Origin: Ottelia alismoides
Lineage: Eukaryota; Streptophyta; Magnoliopsida; Alismatales; Hydrocharitaceae
Assembly (NCBI GenBank): GCA_037367405.1
Contig: JAZKJV010000601.1
Location: 682,001-746,000 of the forward strand
DNA: 64,000 bases
Reading direction: 5' to 3'
The notes under the pieces are model-generated. The model made no database searches. It was not told the origin of the DNA and saw only the letters and a list, made by a program, of their open reading frames with translations. This document shows, piece after piece, positions 20,620-31,887 of this stretch. The position numbers were made by a program, and so were the translations under genes. Each line of letters starts with the position of its first letter. Position 1 is the first letter of the stretch.

Positions 20620-21048
20620 AATTGTAAAACCTTGAACATGGTCTCCCTCGGATTCTACATCATAAGATCCTGCTCGTCAAGAGGAAACCAATGGAATTTG
20701 TTTCGTATGAATCAGACTTCATTTAGAATTGTTATGATTTTCAGAAGAAAGAGAAGTAAAGAGGTTTAACCCGTCAGTAACACAAAATGACTGTCATTAA
20801 GACTAATTGAACATTATTAAAGAAACTAATGATAGATTGAAAACCACTAATGACTATTAGCGAACACTAATCAATAGTTGGCAAAAGATAAGCCTAAGTC
20901 GTGAAAGTTAAATCGTGATTAGTGAAAGTTAATCACAATTACAGTTAATTAAGCATCATTAGCGAATCTAGAATGCCCTGTAATGTTCTAACTTAAGCCC
21001 TAAGTTTCGGATAAGTTTTGGTCAAAACAATGGGCTAAAACCATGGAC

Positions 21049-21067
21049 CGCTAAACGCAGTTTAGCG
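21049..21067 (+). promoter_or_regulatory. Dyad upstream of the LTR TATA box
   Basis: CGCTAAAC-GCA-GTTTAGCG is a perfect 8-bp dyad about 45 bases before TATAAATA. It is flanked by AACCATGG on both sides, which extends the symmetry. The 5' LTRs have a decayed version (CGCTAAACACAGTTAAGGGC). A binding site for a dimeric factor is possible, by inference. Confidence 0.5.
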
Positions 21068-21111
21068 CTAAACCATGGTTTTCTAAACATGGTTGGCAGT
21101 TATCTGGAGCC

Positions 21112-21119
21112 TATAAATA
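21112..21119 (+). promoter_or_regulatory. TATA box in chromovirus 3' LTR, copy 1
   Basis: TATAAATA in the context GGAGCCTATAAATACCCCC. Intact, so this truncated LTR could still drive rightward transcription into the segment beyond. Confidence 0.65.
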
Positions 21120-21977
21120 CCCCCTCCCCACCAATTCAATTCTCTACGATTTCCACTACCACCACCCCAACAGATAGGGTCGAGAGGTCAGGAGGAGTAG
21201 GAGGTAAGTAAGGAGTGTTAGCGAAGCGCTGTCGGGAGAACGAGGAGGAGGAAGGTGCGATCCTCTCTTAGTTTGCTCCGTGAGTTAGATTTTTTATTCT
21301 TTCAGTTTCGTTATTGTTTTACTCTTGATGATTTTATAGATGAAAGTCTTTTCGTTTATCTTTTAAAATATATCTCGATATAAGGGGAAACTCTGTCGAA
21401 ATATTTCTAGAAATATATTCCAGTATAAGGGAAAACTTTACCCAAATTTTCTTGGAAATATCACCCAATATAAGGGGAAGTTCTTCCAAAATTTTAAGAA
21501 AATTATGTTCTTTGCATTCTTCATGTTCTTCGTTCCTTCTTCGTGTTCTTGGCACGTTCTTAGTGTTTGGTATACGAAAATGAAATTCGATAGTTTTATT
21601 AGCCTTAAATCATTCTTTTTGAAAACAAAATATAATAAAGCACTGCATATACGAGAGAGAGAGAGAGCTTGATTAGGTAACGAAATCCTTCCTTTTGATG
21701 TTGGGTTTTCATATGAGATCGTTGAAATTTCTGATTTTATGTTCTTTGTTATGAAGAACCCTATTTTTGGCTATTTTTGAGAAAGTATGAAAAGTTTCTT
21801 TGTGATTCCCACTAAAATAAGGGTTAAGCATCGAATTGAGGCACTGGCTTGAAAAGGTAGGGTTTGTTAGTTAATATAAGCATAAATATGAGTATATATG
21901 CATGTGAATAATATATATGTGATTTTATACTAAGTGTTGATGATTATGAAAATCGAAGACTTAACGAAAGAAATTCA

Positions 21978-22936
21978 AAAAAGCAAAAAAATAAATTAAA
22001 TTCGTAATAAAATACCAAATTAAATAATAAAAAAATATTTTATACACAAAAATAAATAAAATCATCTACAATTTGAAATGAATTATTTTTTGAATAAATT
22101 GGTTGTTTTGTCGCCTAGCGGGCTGATGTGGCACAATGGTGGCGTGTCAAGAGTTGACCGTTGGTCAACTTCCCCTACTCCTGATTAGACACAGACCCGT
22201 CAAACCCCGTGTTTTCTTGCCTTTTTCTCTATTGAAACATTGTTCAATCGACTTTGCATCCTTCAAGAAAAATAATCATCATTCCTCCAGGATTCACGCC
22301 GAGATCATGATTATACTGTACATACGCTCGACTTGTTGATTTAGCCCAGTCAATAAGGGTGCATGTTCATGTTCGTAAATAAAAGACTCCATCTTCCATT
22401 GATTCTTTGGTCATTTTCTGAAGTCCTAATCCCCTTGCTTCAGCCAAGAGTGCATCCCCGTGACAGGGGGACGTCCCCTGATGCTCCACTGTGGCGGATG
22501 GATGGCGTAGGTGAACCCAGGCAGTGCTCTAATGATTGTCCTGCTCCCTAGCCAATACCCTGGTTTGAGTTGCACTTTTATGATTTTTTAGTAGAGTTTA
22601 ATTCCAATATTTTAAGCACGCATTTCTTTTATCCTTCAAACCATATATTTATCATAGAATTCTTGATTCGTAGTTTGTCGGAGCTCCGCTGTGGCAAACA
22701 TTTCGTCGTGTTCCCAATTGTTTTCTCCGCACTTTCCATCTTCATTTCATTTCCCTTTGTCTTCTCGACACCCCACGCACCTCAGTCTAACCAGATCCAT
22801 TCGGATTAGGAATCAAATCTTCCTTCTGCCACCTCACCGGAAACGTCTCCACCCATCTCATATTTCATTCTCACAGCTTCATTTTTGGTCGAGGATCACC
22901 CTCTCGAGTTGTGCTTTCATCTTGTGTAGGTCACAA
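21978..22936 (+). other. Segment between truncated LTR and copia LTR, copy 1
   Basis: It starts with about 120 bases of A-rich DNA and then becomes moderately GC-rich. Open frames at 22,136-22,339, 22,363-22,551 and 22,570-23,005 show no domains and are interrupted differently in copy 2. It may be part of another LTR. A W-box dyad lies at 22,152-22,170. Confidence 0.45.
22152..22170 (+). promoter_or_regulatory. Inverted W-box pair, copy 1
   Basis: AGTTGACC-GTT-GGTCAACT is a perfect 8-bp dyad made of two TTGACC W-box cores, the known binding element of plant WRKY factors. It is kept in copy 2 (50,959-50,977) with a changed spacer (ATT). Confidence 0.5.
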
Positions 22937-25470
22937 TGTTGGACATGCGAGCCCTTGGTGAGCCATTCTGCAATAAATGTTATTGCAATTCACTCCTCAA
23001 TCTAAAATGAAGAATAACTAATTTGCATAATAGGTCCCTTAATACAATTAGGGTTATGTATCATGGCCATCTTAATGATCATACAGTTGTTGATTCAATG
23101 ATTTAATCATAGAGGCAGGTGCTTGGATGAATATCTAAAGAGTTAGATTGAGGACTCATCAAGCACCATCAATGTTAAGATGTGATCTCTAGCACGAGTA
23201 GGAGATATCAATCCTTATCTCTAAAGGCAGATATCCAACTGACCTCTTGATGCAAGTCCTCTGTATAGGAATAGAGATTCGAAGGTGTCAAATAAGTTAG
23301 GTCAAAGAGTTGGCTTAATGAGATTGAGATAACCGAAGACCTACGTTGTATGTTGTCATGGTATAGGCACACATCCTTTGACGGAGACAGTTGTGTTACT
23401 ATATGTCTGAGTATGTACATTTGGTAGACCGATAAGTTGATGGCCCTATCAATGTGTATATAGCGGTGATCTGGTGTGTATATAAGGGCATATGAGCAAT
23501 ACGATCTCTGAAAGGGATCATACAGGTTCATTACTGAACCGAAAGACATGAGCTCACTCATGAGATATTGGGAAGAATCAAATTCTGTGCATGGTTGTCT
23601 TGCTTTGGAAGCTTGACTGAATTTGTACGTTTGATATATACTTTTGGAAAGTATATGATCAACATCTGGGTACGATATATGCTTTTGGAAAGTGTATGAT
23701 TGATACCAACTCCCAAAAGTCAAATGATAATCTTAATGATAAAACCTTGAAGAAGACAATCTAAAAGAGATCTAAAAACTTCGTGTTTATTCTGGGTCTT
23801 CTAGTATGCAGGATGTACATGTATTAAGAATACCTGAGGGTGATGTGATCATAAACAATTGTATAACCATGACGCATCCATTCCTAGGGAGTGATGAATC
23901 GGGTCTGGATTTTAGTGACTCCTCTCAGTAGAGATGTGATATGATCTTCGTCCAAATATTGGACATTGATCCCAATGTGATTCAGATGCATGAAGAAGAT
24001 TAGATTTGTGGTCCTGATTTAATCAATCATCTATGGGAGGTCCGCGAGATCTTGATTTGAGCTATGATCTCAATATCCAAGTCACTGTACGTGGAACAAT
24101 ACAATCGCCCTATCCTTATCTCCAAGTATCCATGGAGAAAGCACATTATCCTTGTAGGAGTTCAAGATTGATTCCATTGTTGATTTATATATATACAAGC
24201 ATTGAAATATGGATGATTAAATATGATTTAATCGTAAAATATAATATGAATTTGATTCGTATTATTTATCCATATAAGAATATCTATCTAAGATAATTAG
24301 ATGTGATTTAATTATCAAAGATGTGAATAATGTGAATATGATTCATATTATTTGAGCACATGAGAATAGAGATTCAAGATGAATAAATATGATTTAATTA
24401 TCATGGTTATGAATAATGTGGATAGTACTATCCATATTAATCTTGTATATTACAAATGTGATTTATAATATATTAGAGAGAGAGCATATTGTGATTTATA
24501 TTTGTTAATTAATTATTGATGTGAATTGGATTCACATTAGATGATTAATTGAAAATATAATTTACATTTTATTTTGGGATGTTAATGTGATTCACATTTT
24601 TCCAATTGCATGATTGCAATATTTCACAAGATAATTGTGAATTATTTTTGTGAAACAATTTACAACAAATGTTGTTGTAAATCTTGGAGATATCATGAGC
24701 TAGTGAGATCTCATGAGATAATGAAATCTCATGAGAAAGTGAGATCTCATGAGTGGACGTCCCCCCTTTTAAAGGGATGTGGTTTATCTCCACATTATCT
24801 CCAATTAGAATTAATTGATTTAATTTGAATTTAAATATTTTGATTTATCAATATATATTAAATTAAATTAAATTAATTGTGTTGTGTTTTCACAACAAAA
24901 TCATGGCCATTGAAAGAAATACAAATCAATCTCATCCATTTATTTTGTGTTGTCCATTTATTGAGATCCATGAATCCCAAAACACTATTTAAGAACCCCT
25001 TGCTCTTCAAATTACATGATCAATCCATAAGCTCTCGCTCTTTCGCTCTACACGCCAAAGGTGCTCTCCCTCTCTGCCATTGTGGCCATCCACCATGGAG
25101 CCCAAGAGAGAGTCGTCATCATCGAAGCATCATCGTTGTGCTGCTGGATCATCTACTCATGGATCTCCATCTCCTTCGGCGTGCCTCGCTCGTGAAGAAG
25201 ATGTTGGATCTCATGTGATGAGATCAGGAGATCCGCTGCTTGGATTATCAAGATGGATTGCGAGGAGTACTTGTCTCATCAACGTGCTCGCAAGTGTCTC
25301 CTCGGTTGGATTGGACTTGAGACTGGAGGTCTCTTGGTTTAGAGACTCGATCGCAACCATGCTTCAAGAGATAACCCTAGTACCTATTTGTGGTTTAGAT
25401 GAAACGATCCAAGAAGTGTTCTTGGAGCATGTGGTTTCATCATTTATTTTTTTTTCAAATTCCGATTCCT
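22937..25470 (+). mobile_element. Ty1/copia LTR, plus strand, copy 1
   Basis: It starts TGTTGGACATGCGAGCC, the same start that follows a polypurine tract in the inverted fragment at 28,125, and ends near 25,470 before ACTAGTGTGACTAG. Length is about 2.5 kb. There is no polypurine tract upstream, so it is a 5' or solo LTR. The expected Met-tRNA primer site is reduced to AGAGCCACTAG. Inside are a decayed TATA (24,986), an 18-bp tandem repeat at 24,704-24,753 and the dyad TTTACAACA-AATGT-TGTTGTAAA near 24,659-24,681. The frames at 23,208-23,723 on minus and 24,877-25,743 on plus look accidental. Confidence 0.75.
24704..24753 (+). repeat. 18-bp palindromic tandem repeat in copia LTR, copy 1
   Basis: TGAGATCTCATGAG, TGAAATCTCATGAG and TGAGATCTCATGAG start at 24,704, 24,722 and 24,740. 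Each unit contains the palindrome CTCATGAG, and two contain AGATCT. The array is kept in copy 2 at 53,486-53,535. Confidence 0.8.
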
Positions 25471-27540
25471 AGAGCCACTAGTGTGACTAGTCGCTCTCGA
25501 TCGCATATGATGCAATCCTCATGCTTTCGTGATGTGCTTGAGGATTTTCCCCATATCATTCACACGAAGCCAATGGAGCCCAGTTGGGCTCGAATCAAAT
25601 CAACTTGCAGGTACCTGAAGTCCCTTCTTTCCCGGAGCTCTCCTGACCTCGTCGTGAGGTCCTTGAGCCCCTTTCGATCCCCAGACGCTGCGTACGACCT
25701 CCTCGGAGGAATAGAGCCCAACGCCATCGCCAAAGACCACTGAATGATGGAGAAATCGACAATCGAAGCTCGGAGGCAGGGAATTTCTTCCCTATTCTTC
25801 GAGCAACCAGCAGTCGTTCGATCTGAGGAGCTGCCCCAAATTTGATTGTGGCTGTCCACCTTTGCCATGTTTCAGCCTCTGATGAAGAATCAAGATCTGA
25901 TCCAGACCAATTATCTGCGAAGTGTTATCGACCGTTGCTCTCTTAACACGTGGATAAGTGGATGGCGCCCCACCATCCAATTGCACGCTACTTTGGGGTA
26001 TATTGCATATCCAGCCCCTGACCTTTCTGTATTTGTTATCTAATTCGGTAAATAAAATATATCATTTTAAAAATCATTGGAAATTTTGCAAAATGACCCC
26101 TGAGCTTTCTTTAATTACAATTTGGTCTATTATAGCTCAACTCACTTGTCGTCCCACGTGAGCAGGGCAAATTGAAGGGACCACCCTGCAAGTTTTTATA
26201 TTTATATTTAGTACAATAAAATGAAATGAACATTGTATATTTTTTTAAATTTGTTGGATGGCCCCTGGACTTTATTGTATTTAAATTTTGGTCCTTCCCT
26301 AGCGTGTCACGTGTAGCCCCACGTGATGGGAAAATTGCATGTATATTCCAAACATTTTTGTAATTTATTATTAATTAAATAAAATTTCATGTGTGTTGTT
26401 TATGTATGGGTTATTTGCATATGCATCCTTGTGGTTATATTAATTGCGAAAATGCCGTTGTGAGGACTTTGATTTTTGTGTGTTTTATCTATTTATTAGA
26501 TATAGATATTGTGCTCCTAGAAATCCACAAATATAGGGTTAGATGCTTCATGTCATGTACTTTCATGCCTATATTTTATTTTGCATTTTTTGCTTCTAAT
26601 CTATTTATTAAAAATGAAAAAGGGCATATATATTCCTTGTTTAAATTAGAAAATAGCAAAATAAAATATAAATATCTCTTAAAATTCCAAAAGATTATAT
26701 ATAGTATATTTTTTCCTATTTTAATTTCATAACGAAAATTGCTAAAAATTGAAAAACAAAAAAATCCTAAAAATCTAAAAATCCTAAAATCTCTTAAAAA
26801 TTCTAAAAATTCTAAAAATCCAAAAATATTGTTTCTGTTTCATAATTTTATTTACATAAATATCTATATATTAAAATCTAATTAGGTAGTTTGGGACCTA
26901 TTTACTAGTTTTCACATCAAAATCAATTTCATGTATTGTCTTAATCCCTTATTTGGGATATTTCTGACTTTGAAAATACATAAAAAGTAGCAAAAAATCC
27001 AGAAAAATAACAAAAAATTAGAATAATATAAAAAGCAAAAAATTACTATTTTTTATTGTATTTTGACTATTTTTACGTATTTATAGACATGGTATCTATT
27101 TATGTCTTGTATTATATATACATATAGATATATGTATACATATATATGTTATATTAAAATGAAAAAGAAATATAAAAATTTAAAAGTATAGAAAGAAAAT
27201 ATAAAATTAACACCAAAAATATAGTAAAAATTATAAAAATTAAAAATACATAAAAATAATAACATGGACAAGAGATAAAAGACATAAATTTTTGTGCAGT
27301 GTATTTTGCCTCCTTCTATTGTTTGCTCCATGTGTTCGACTTCTACACAATCTTACACTCTATACATACTGTTGTAGAGTTATAATAATTTTTAACTCTA
27401 TATTTTTTATACTTAATTGATTTATTCTTATTGTGGGTTAATTGTTGATTAATTGAGGTTTATTGAGTGGTCAACGCATCGATTGCGATCTCGTCTTGTG
27501 AGACTGTACGACCCTCTATTTTTCTCGATTATCAATGTTC
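25471..27540 (+). other. Unassigned LTR-like segment, copy 1
   Basis: A GC-moderate part (25,471-26,000) has overlapping frames on both strands, at 25,399-25,743 on plus and 25,560-25,868 on minus, with no domain. A long A-rich part follows (26,200-27,300) with words like TAAAAATCCTAAAA, then TA-rich steps near 27,110-27,150. The general layout resembles the putative Athila/Tat LTR at 8.7-11.3 kb, but I could not align them closely. The join to the inverted copia LTR fragment is near 27,540. Confidence 0.35.
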
Positions 27541-28125
27541 CCTTTAAGAGATGATTACTCATATGCCCTTGTATGTACACCAACACGTCAATGCATAGAC
27601 ATTGATTAGGCCATCAATATATAGATCTGACAAATGTACATGCTCAAATATATAGTAACACATCTGTTTCCAGTTAGAGGAAACATGACTATATCGTGAC
27701 AACATACAACATAGATCTTTTGTTATCTCGATCACATTAAGTCAACTATTGGACCTGACTTATCTAACATCTCTGGATCTTTATTCCTATGAAAAGGACA
27801 TGCCTCAAGAGGTTAGATAAATATCAACCCATTAGAGGAAGGATTGCCATCTCCTACACAGGTTGGAGATCCTCTCTTAACAATCATTTAACGGTGCTTG
27901 ATGAGTCCTCAATCAAACTCTTTATATATTCTTCCAAGCACCAACCTCTATGATTCGACAATTGAATCAAAAACTGCATGATCATCAAGATGGCCATGGT
28001 ACATAACCCTAATTGTACTAAGGAACCTATTATGCAAATTAAATATTATTCATTTTAGATCAAGGAATGATATTTGAAATAGCATTTACTGCATAATGGC
28101 TCACCATGGGCTCGCATGTCCAATA
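27541..28125 (-). mobile_element. Inverted copia LTR fragment (3' LTR start), copy 1
   Basis: On the minus strand it starts TATTGGACATGCGAGCC at 28,125 and follows the plus-strand LTR at 22,937 for nearly 600 bases with mismatches. It ends near 27,541 within the sequence ATCTCTTAAAGGGA. Directly upstream is the polypurine tract, so this is the start of a 3' LTR. Confidence 0.75.
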
Positions 28126-28137
28126 ATCCCCCACTAG
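28126..28137 (-). promoter_or_regulatory. Copia polypurine tract, copy 1
   Basis: The minus strand reads CTAGTGGGGGAT directly before the LTR start. In copy 2 it is CTAGTAGGGGAT. This site primes plus-strand DNA synthesis in LTR elements and fixes the minus orientation of the fragment. Confidence 0.7.
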
Positions 28138-28499
28138 CCCAAAGAGCCATAAATTGATTAATATTTAAACCCACACTCATGTGTTAATCATAAGCTATTT
28201 TGAAAAATATCTAAGTAAGATGACTAGTCACTCTATTCCAAAGACATTACGCAAGGTCAATTATGGTACTTGCATATCCTCTTCTGGCAATGCTCACATC
28301 CAATGCAAATGTTGCATCTTATGCAATCATTACTCAATTTTGAAGCAGTTATAGTGTTGTTAACACTACAACTCAATAATCATTATTAGTATCATGTAAT
28401 TTCTATTATCCTTATCAGAATACCTTTATTCCCAGAGATATGTATCTCCTCATACTAAGACCCAGTCTTATATCTTATAAGACATTTGCAATTAAAACC

Positions 28500-29640
28500 T
28501 TTTAGATCACTATCTATAAAGTCATAAGTTTTTTAAGATAAGAATTTGAGATCATTACATCTTTGAAGGTGTTGTTATTAATTCCATCAAGTGTTTTATC
28601 TCCTTAGTAGTATTAATAACCGTTTACTATGCCCACCACTGCATGGCAGACATGAAGCTTTCATACACATCTAGTATACACGGAACTTCCCATAGCTAAT
28701 GCACTAGGGCATGTAGCTTTGGCATTCACATCCTCAAATATTTGAGGTGTTATCCCTTTAGATAGGTCGGTACCATATCTTAACGAAAAGAATCCTTTTT
28801 TGGAATTTTCCACAAAATGGAACTTGTCCATGGTATACTACAAATGTGACAGTCTCAATACCCTCTTTTCCATGCTTCTGAACATTTTCAGAACTAAGAA
28901 GATATATTCTTGAGACCATATCTCGAGGTATGTAACAACCAAATTATAAAACACTTAGTATCATCCTTATATCATTTCAAATGATTGGGATTTTATCTAC
29001 ATTTAGCACGATGAACACAATTGTGCTCCCACTAAACTTCACATGGTTCATCAAGATTATATCTGAAATCATAATATTTATAATTTAATTAAATCTAGTG
29101 TTCCAACTAAAAGAAGCTTATTTGAGTTCATATATGTAATTCCTTTATCTTCCACATCTTGCTTTCCTCAACTATGAAGTCATGGGGCAACTTCCTATGA
29201 ATATCCTCGGAGAGGTATTCATAGAGGAATGCAATATTGACTTCCATCTCGTAGATGTCAAAGTCAATTTGTATAGCTATAGTTAGCAATATTTTGATTG
29301 GTTTAAGCATGCCCATTAGAGAGAAAGTCTCATCGCAAGCGATGTCTTCTTTTCGATGTGTAGCTCATGGCTACGAGCCGTGCTTTGAAGGTCTCGAGCT
29401 TCTCATCAGGTCCCCTATATCTCTTGAAGATCCATTTACACCTTAATGGGTCTTACCCAAATAGGTGGATCCTCGATGTTCCATATACAACACCTATATA
29501 TGAAGTCCACTTTAGACTTTATTGCTAACATCCATCTTTCCATGTCATGATCCTTAGAAGCTTCATCATATGAAGTTCGATCATTCTTAGATTTCTCTGA
29601 CACATGGAACCCAACCTCAACCAAATTTGAAGATATATGA
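28500..29640 (-). pseudogene. Ty1/copia reverse transcriptase remnant, copy 1
   Basis: On the minus strand, from 29,624 down, RTSYDEASKDHDMERWMLAI and CCIWNIEDPPIWVRPIK match the start of copia RT (the glutamate-alanine and Trp-x-Leu-x-Asp-x-Pro signatures). Then ETFSLMGMLKPIKILLTIA and YEMEVNIAFLYEYLSEDIH, in which the catalytic Asp-Val-Lys region reads Glu-Val-Asn. Further down, FVENSKKGFFSLRYG and GTDLSKGITPQIFEDV mark the end of RT toward RNase H. Frames change at least twice. The Asp to Glu replacement and many stops make it non-functional. Compared with full copia elements, gag, most of integrase and the tyrosine-x-Asp-Asp region are missing or unreadable here. Confidence 0.8.
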
Positions 29641-30608
29641 GTGTTTCAACTTTAATTATCCTTTTTGGTTTCTTATTTCAGGAACCTCATTATCTTCTCA
29701 AGATTCAAGGAGTTCCTTTACTTCATTTTCATCTTGATTCTCAAGAAAGTCATCCTCTAAGAATTATATCCTTAGAGATGAGATCTTTTAAGAATCTCAA
29801 GGCCATAAAGTAGGTATCCAATACCATCCTTTATTTTCCTAAAGAAGTAGCACTCTCTGGTGCTAGATTTGAGCTTACTTGCATGGAATCTTTTTAAAGA
29901 TATATTGTAGTCTCTACTACATATACACGAAAACTAAGAGGTAATTATGCTAATATTCATCATTGATCAAATCATATCACACTTGATCCAATTGCATCTC
30001 CCCACAACTATATTGAGTTTAGGCGTATTAGGAGGAATGAGACAAGAACGCCATTCCTTTCTCCATAGGGTATTTCTTGAATTCATCTAATAGGTACTTG
30101 CTACCTTGATTAGATCAAATTCTTTCACATTCCTTCAAATTTTGGTTATAAACCAAAATTGTGAAATCTTTAAAATTCCAAAGGTTTCTAAGGTGAAGGG
30201 AATAAATCTCTTAAAAATCATAAATTGATGTCATATGTCATTAATGTTTATTATGATACAGATGATCCACGTACATCAATATGTACGAGATCTTAAATAC
30301 TTTGGCATCTTACACCATTCCCAAAGAAGAGTGTATTGGACATTTTTACTTTGAATGTAAGTTTCGAGCCTTTAGATAATCTAAAGTTCAATATATTATT
30401 AATATATTGATCATATCAATAGACATATGCCCAAGGCTCGCTACTAGGTCATTATCAAATGATCTTCATTCTTCTATTGATCTTTTAAAGTATAATTTTT
30501 TAGTATTTAGAAATGTTAATGAAACATTAATTTATTTTCTACTTTAGTAGAGTCCTCAAGATGTTAGATTATTATATGAAATATGTCCATCATAACTCGT
30601 TATGATGG
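29641..30608 (-). mobile_element. Copia internal DNA upstream of RT, truncated at duplication edge, copy 1
   Basis: This continues the minus-strand copia element toward integrase but is too decayed for me to read domains. It stops at 30,608. In copy 2 the same sequence goes on past 59,343, so here the element was cut. Confidence 0.55.
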
Positions 30609-31047
30609 ACCCACAAAATATTGTTGGTTTAGCGTCCCAACTCGACGATTCAGTTTATCAAGAGTATCCAGTGTTGCGTGTGAGTGCAGAAGCTGTATTC
30701 AGAAAACCCAAATGAAACTCTTGATATGATACGGATATCCTGACCCAGATGTGAGAGTGTGGTTGATGAATTTGATAAATGTGTGCTCTCATTAATAGGG
30801 TGAAGACATTAATTGGTTGATGAATCAGAATGAGAGATGAATCAGTTTGATCTTACATTGGATGTGATGGGAGGGAAATGGGTGGACTGGTGAAAGGCCC
30901 ATGGACCAGATATAATGTATTGAAGTCGAGATCTGCATGATCAAGAATTGATTCCTCCATGAGATCCTCTGCATCTTGTGATAAATCATCATTTTCTCTC
31001 AAATAATCATCATGGCTATCCTCAGTGGCATCTATTGTGAATTTTAT
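30609..31047. other. Left part of spacer between the duplicated blocks
   Basis: About 440 bases without a frame of note. TGTTGGTTTAGCGTCCC near 30,624 has an LTR-like start, but no partner end was found. Confidence 0.35.
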
Positions 31048-31177
31048 TTAAGTTCTCTTCTTGAGCCACAAAGATGATTCTTTCCAAGACATATGATTAC
31101 TATATTCAAAGTCCAGGAGCGGGGGAATATTGTCTAATGGATGGTTTTCTTCGATTGTTTTGAGTAGTTCCTTGGTA

Positions 31178-31771
31178 TCATCCCAAAAAAGGATCAGAGA
31201 ATAGAAAATCACTCTGATCAGACTCGGTAGTAGAAGATGTATCCATACAGTCATCGACTGAATTGAATTGATCTTCTTTCCTTGTTGTGGGGGTAATGGA
31301 ATTGGAAATTTCATCTTTGAACAAGTCATCGCAAAAAATCTTCAACATATCATCATGTGTTGGTTGGAAAGGAGATTTGGTGCATGAAGAAATCAACTCA
31401 TTGTCTGATATGTCCTCAGATTCCAACTCAAAATCTGTACTTTCCTTAATTGAAAAATAACATCCTGAATCAACATCAAATGACATATCTCCTTCTGTTT
31501 CTTCTTCCCACTCAACATAAGTGCCATCCTCAATTTCAACTTTTGTCTCAGACCAATCAATATCATTAATACTCTTAGGTTCATAACTTTCAAAATCAAC
31601 TGAGGAAGGATCAATGATATCATCAAAACATGTCTTCATCTTTGGCATACCCATGGCTGAAGTTAATTTGAGATCAGTATTTAGTGTTTCCCAGGCTTCA
31701 TCTAATTCAAAAATTTTCCGACCAGTGAGAGGACATGGTGGGGCTTCAAGTGCAGAGTATAGATGAGACAT
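31178..31771 (-). pseudogene. Acidic 197-codon frame downstream of a retroelement protease
   Basis: The frame begins MSHLYSALEAPPCPLTGRKI and is rich in Asp and Glu (WEEETEGDMSFDVDSG, DFELESEDISDNELISS). It has no catalytic motif that I recognise. It lies just downstream, on the same strand, of a protease-like remnant, and its position suggests the linker between protease and RT in a gypsy polyprotein. The upstream ATG need not be a true start, as the polyprotein would read through. Its uninterrupted length contrasts with the decay around it. Confidence 0.45.
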
Positions 31772-31887
31772 GTCCTTATGAGTGAGTTGTGAGGTGTTCA
31801 GACTAACCTCCAGAAGATCTTTGGAAAGATGGATAGGGGAAAATCATCAAGAATAGAACAGTTCTCTATCCACCCACAGTCCTCAAT

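Larger units (their letters stand above)
13340..21977 (+). mobile_element. Ty3/gypsy chromovirus (Tekay/Del-like), copy 1, defective
   Basis: The order 5' LTR, Met-tRNA primer site, gag, CCHC knuckle, protease, RT, RNase H, integrase, chromodomain, 3' LTR is that of a plant Ty3/gypsy chromovirus. The integrase end ([38 protein letters not shown]) and the chromodomain (PLVKVLWRNQEFEEAT) resemble the Tekay/Del lineage. The LTRs begin TGTAAA and the 5' one ends GACA. Stops and frameshifts occur throughout. Several are shared with the copy at 42-51 kb, so it was dead before duplication. The 3' LTR lacks its last kilobase, so a target-site duplication cannot be tested. Confidence 0.88.
20623..21977 (+). 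repeat. Chromovirus 3' LTR, truncated, copy 1
   Basis: It begins TGTAAAACCTTG and matches the 5' LTR until GAAAGAAATTCA, where an A-rich sequence takes over. About 1 kb of LTR is lost. The truncation point is the same in copy 2. TATA box (21,112-21,119) and the 45-bp array are present. The minus-strand frame 21,334-21,555 is a product of the array. Confidence 0.88.
13011..30608 (+). repeat. Duplicated block, copy 1 (about 17.6 kb)
   Basis: The sequence from TTAGACTCCATTCA at 13,011 to TATGATGG at 30,608 recurs in the same order and orientation at 41,840-59,343. The match covers several unrelated elements and their joins: gag remnant, chromovirus, truncated 3' LTR, copia LTR and inverted copia RT. 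This shows duplication of one pre-assembled block. At the left edge, gag coding sequence continues from the leader upstream, so the left flank of this copy looks ancestral. At the right edge, copia coding sequence stops abruptly, so that edge is a rearrangement join. Confidence 0.9.

Noticed and set aside
23208..23723. 171-codon minus-strand frame in the copia LTR
   Set aside because: Broken in copy 2 (into 52,016-52,228 and 52,253-52,531) and lies wholly inside an LTR; no domain.
24877..25743. Plus-strand frames at the end of the copia LTR
   Set aside because: Cross the LTR boundary, are not conserved in frame between the blocks, and show no domain.
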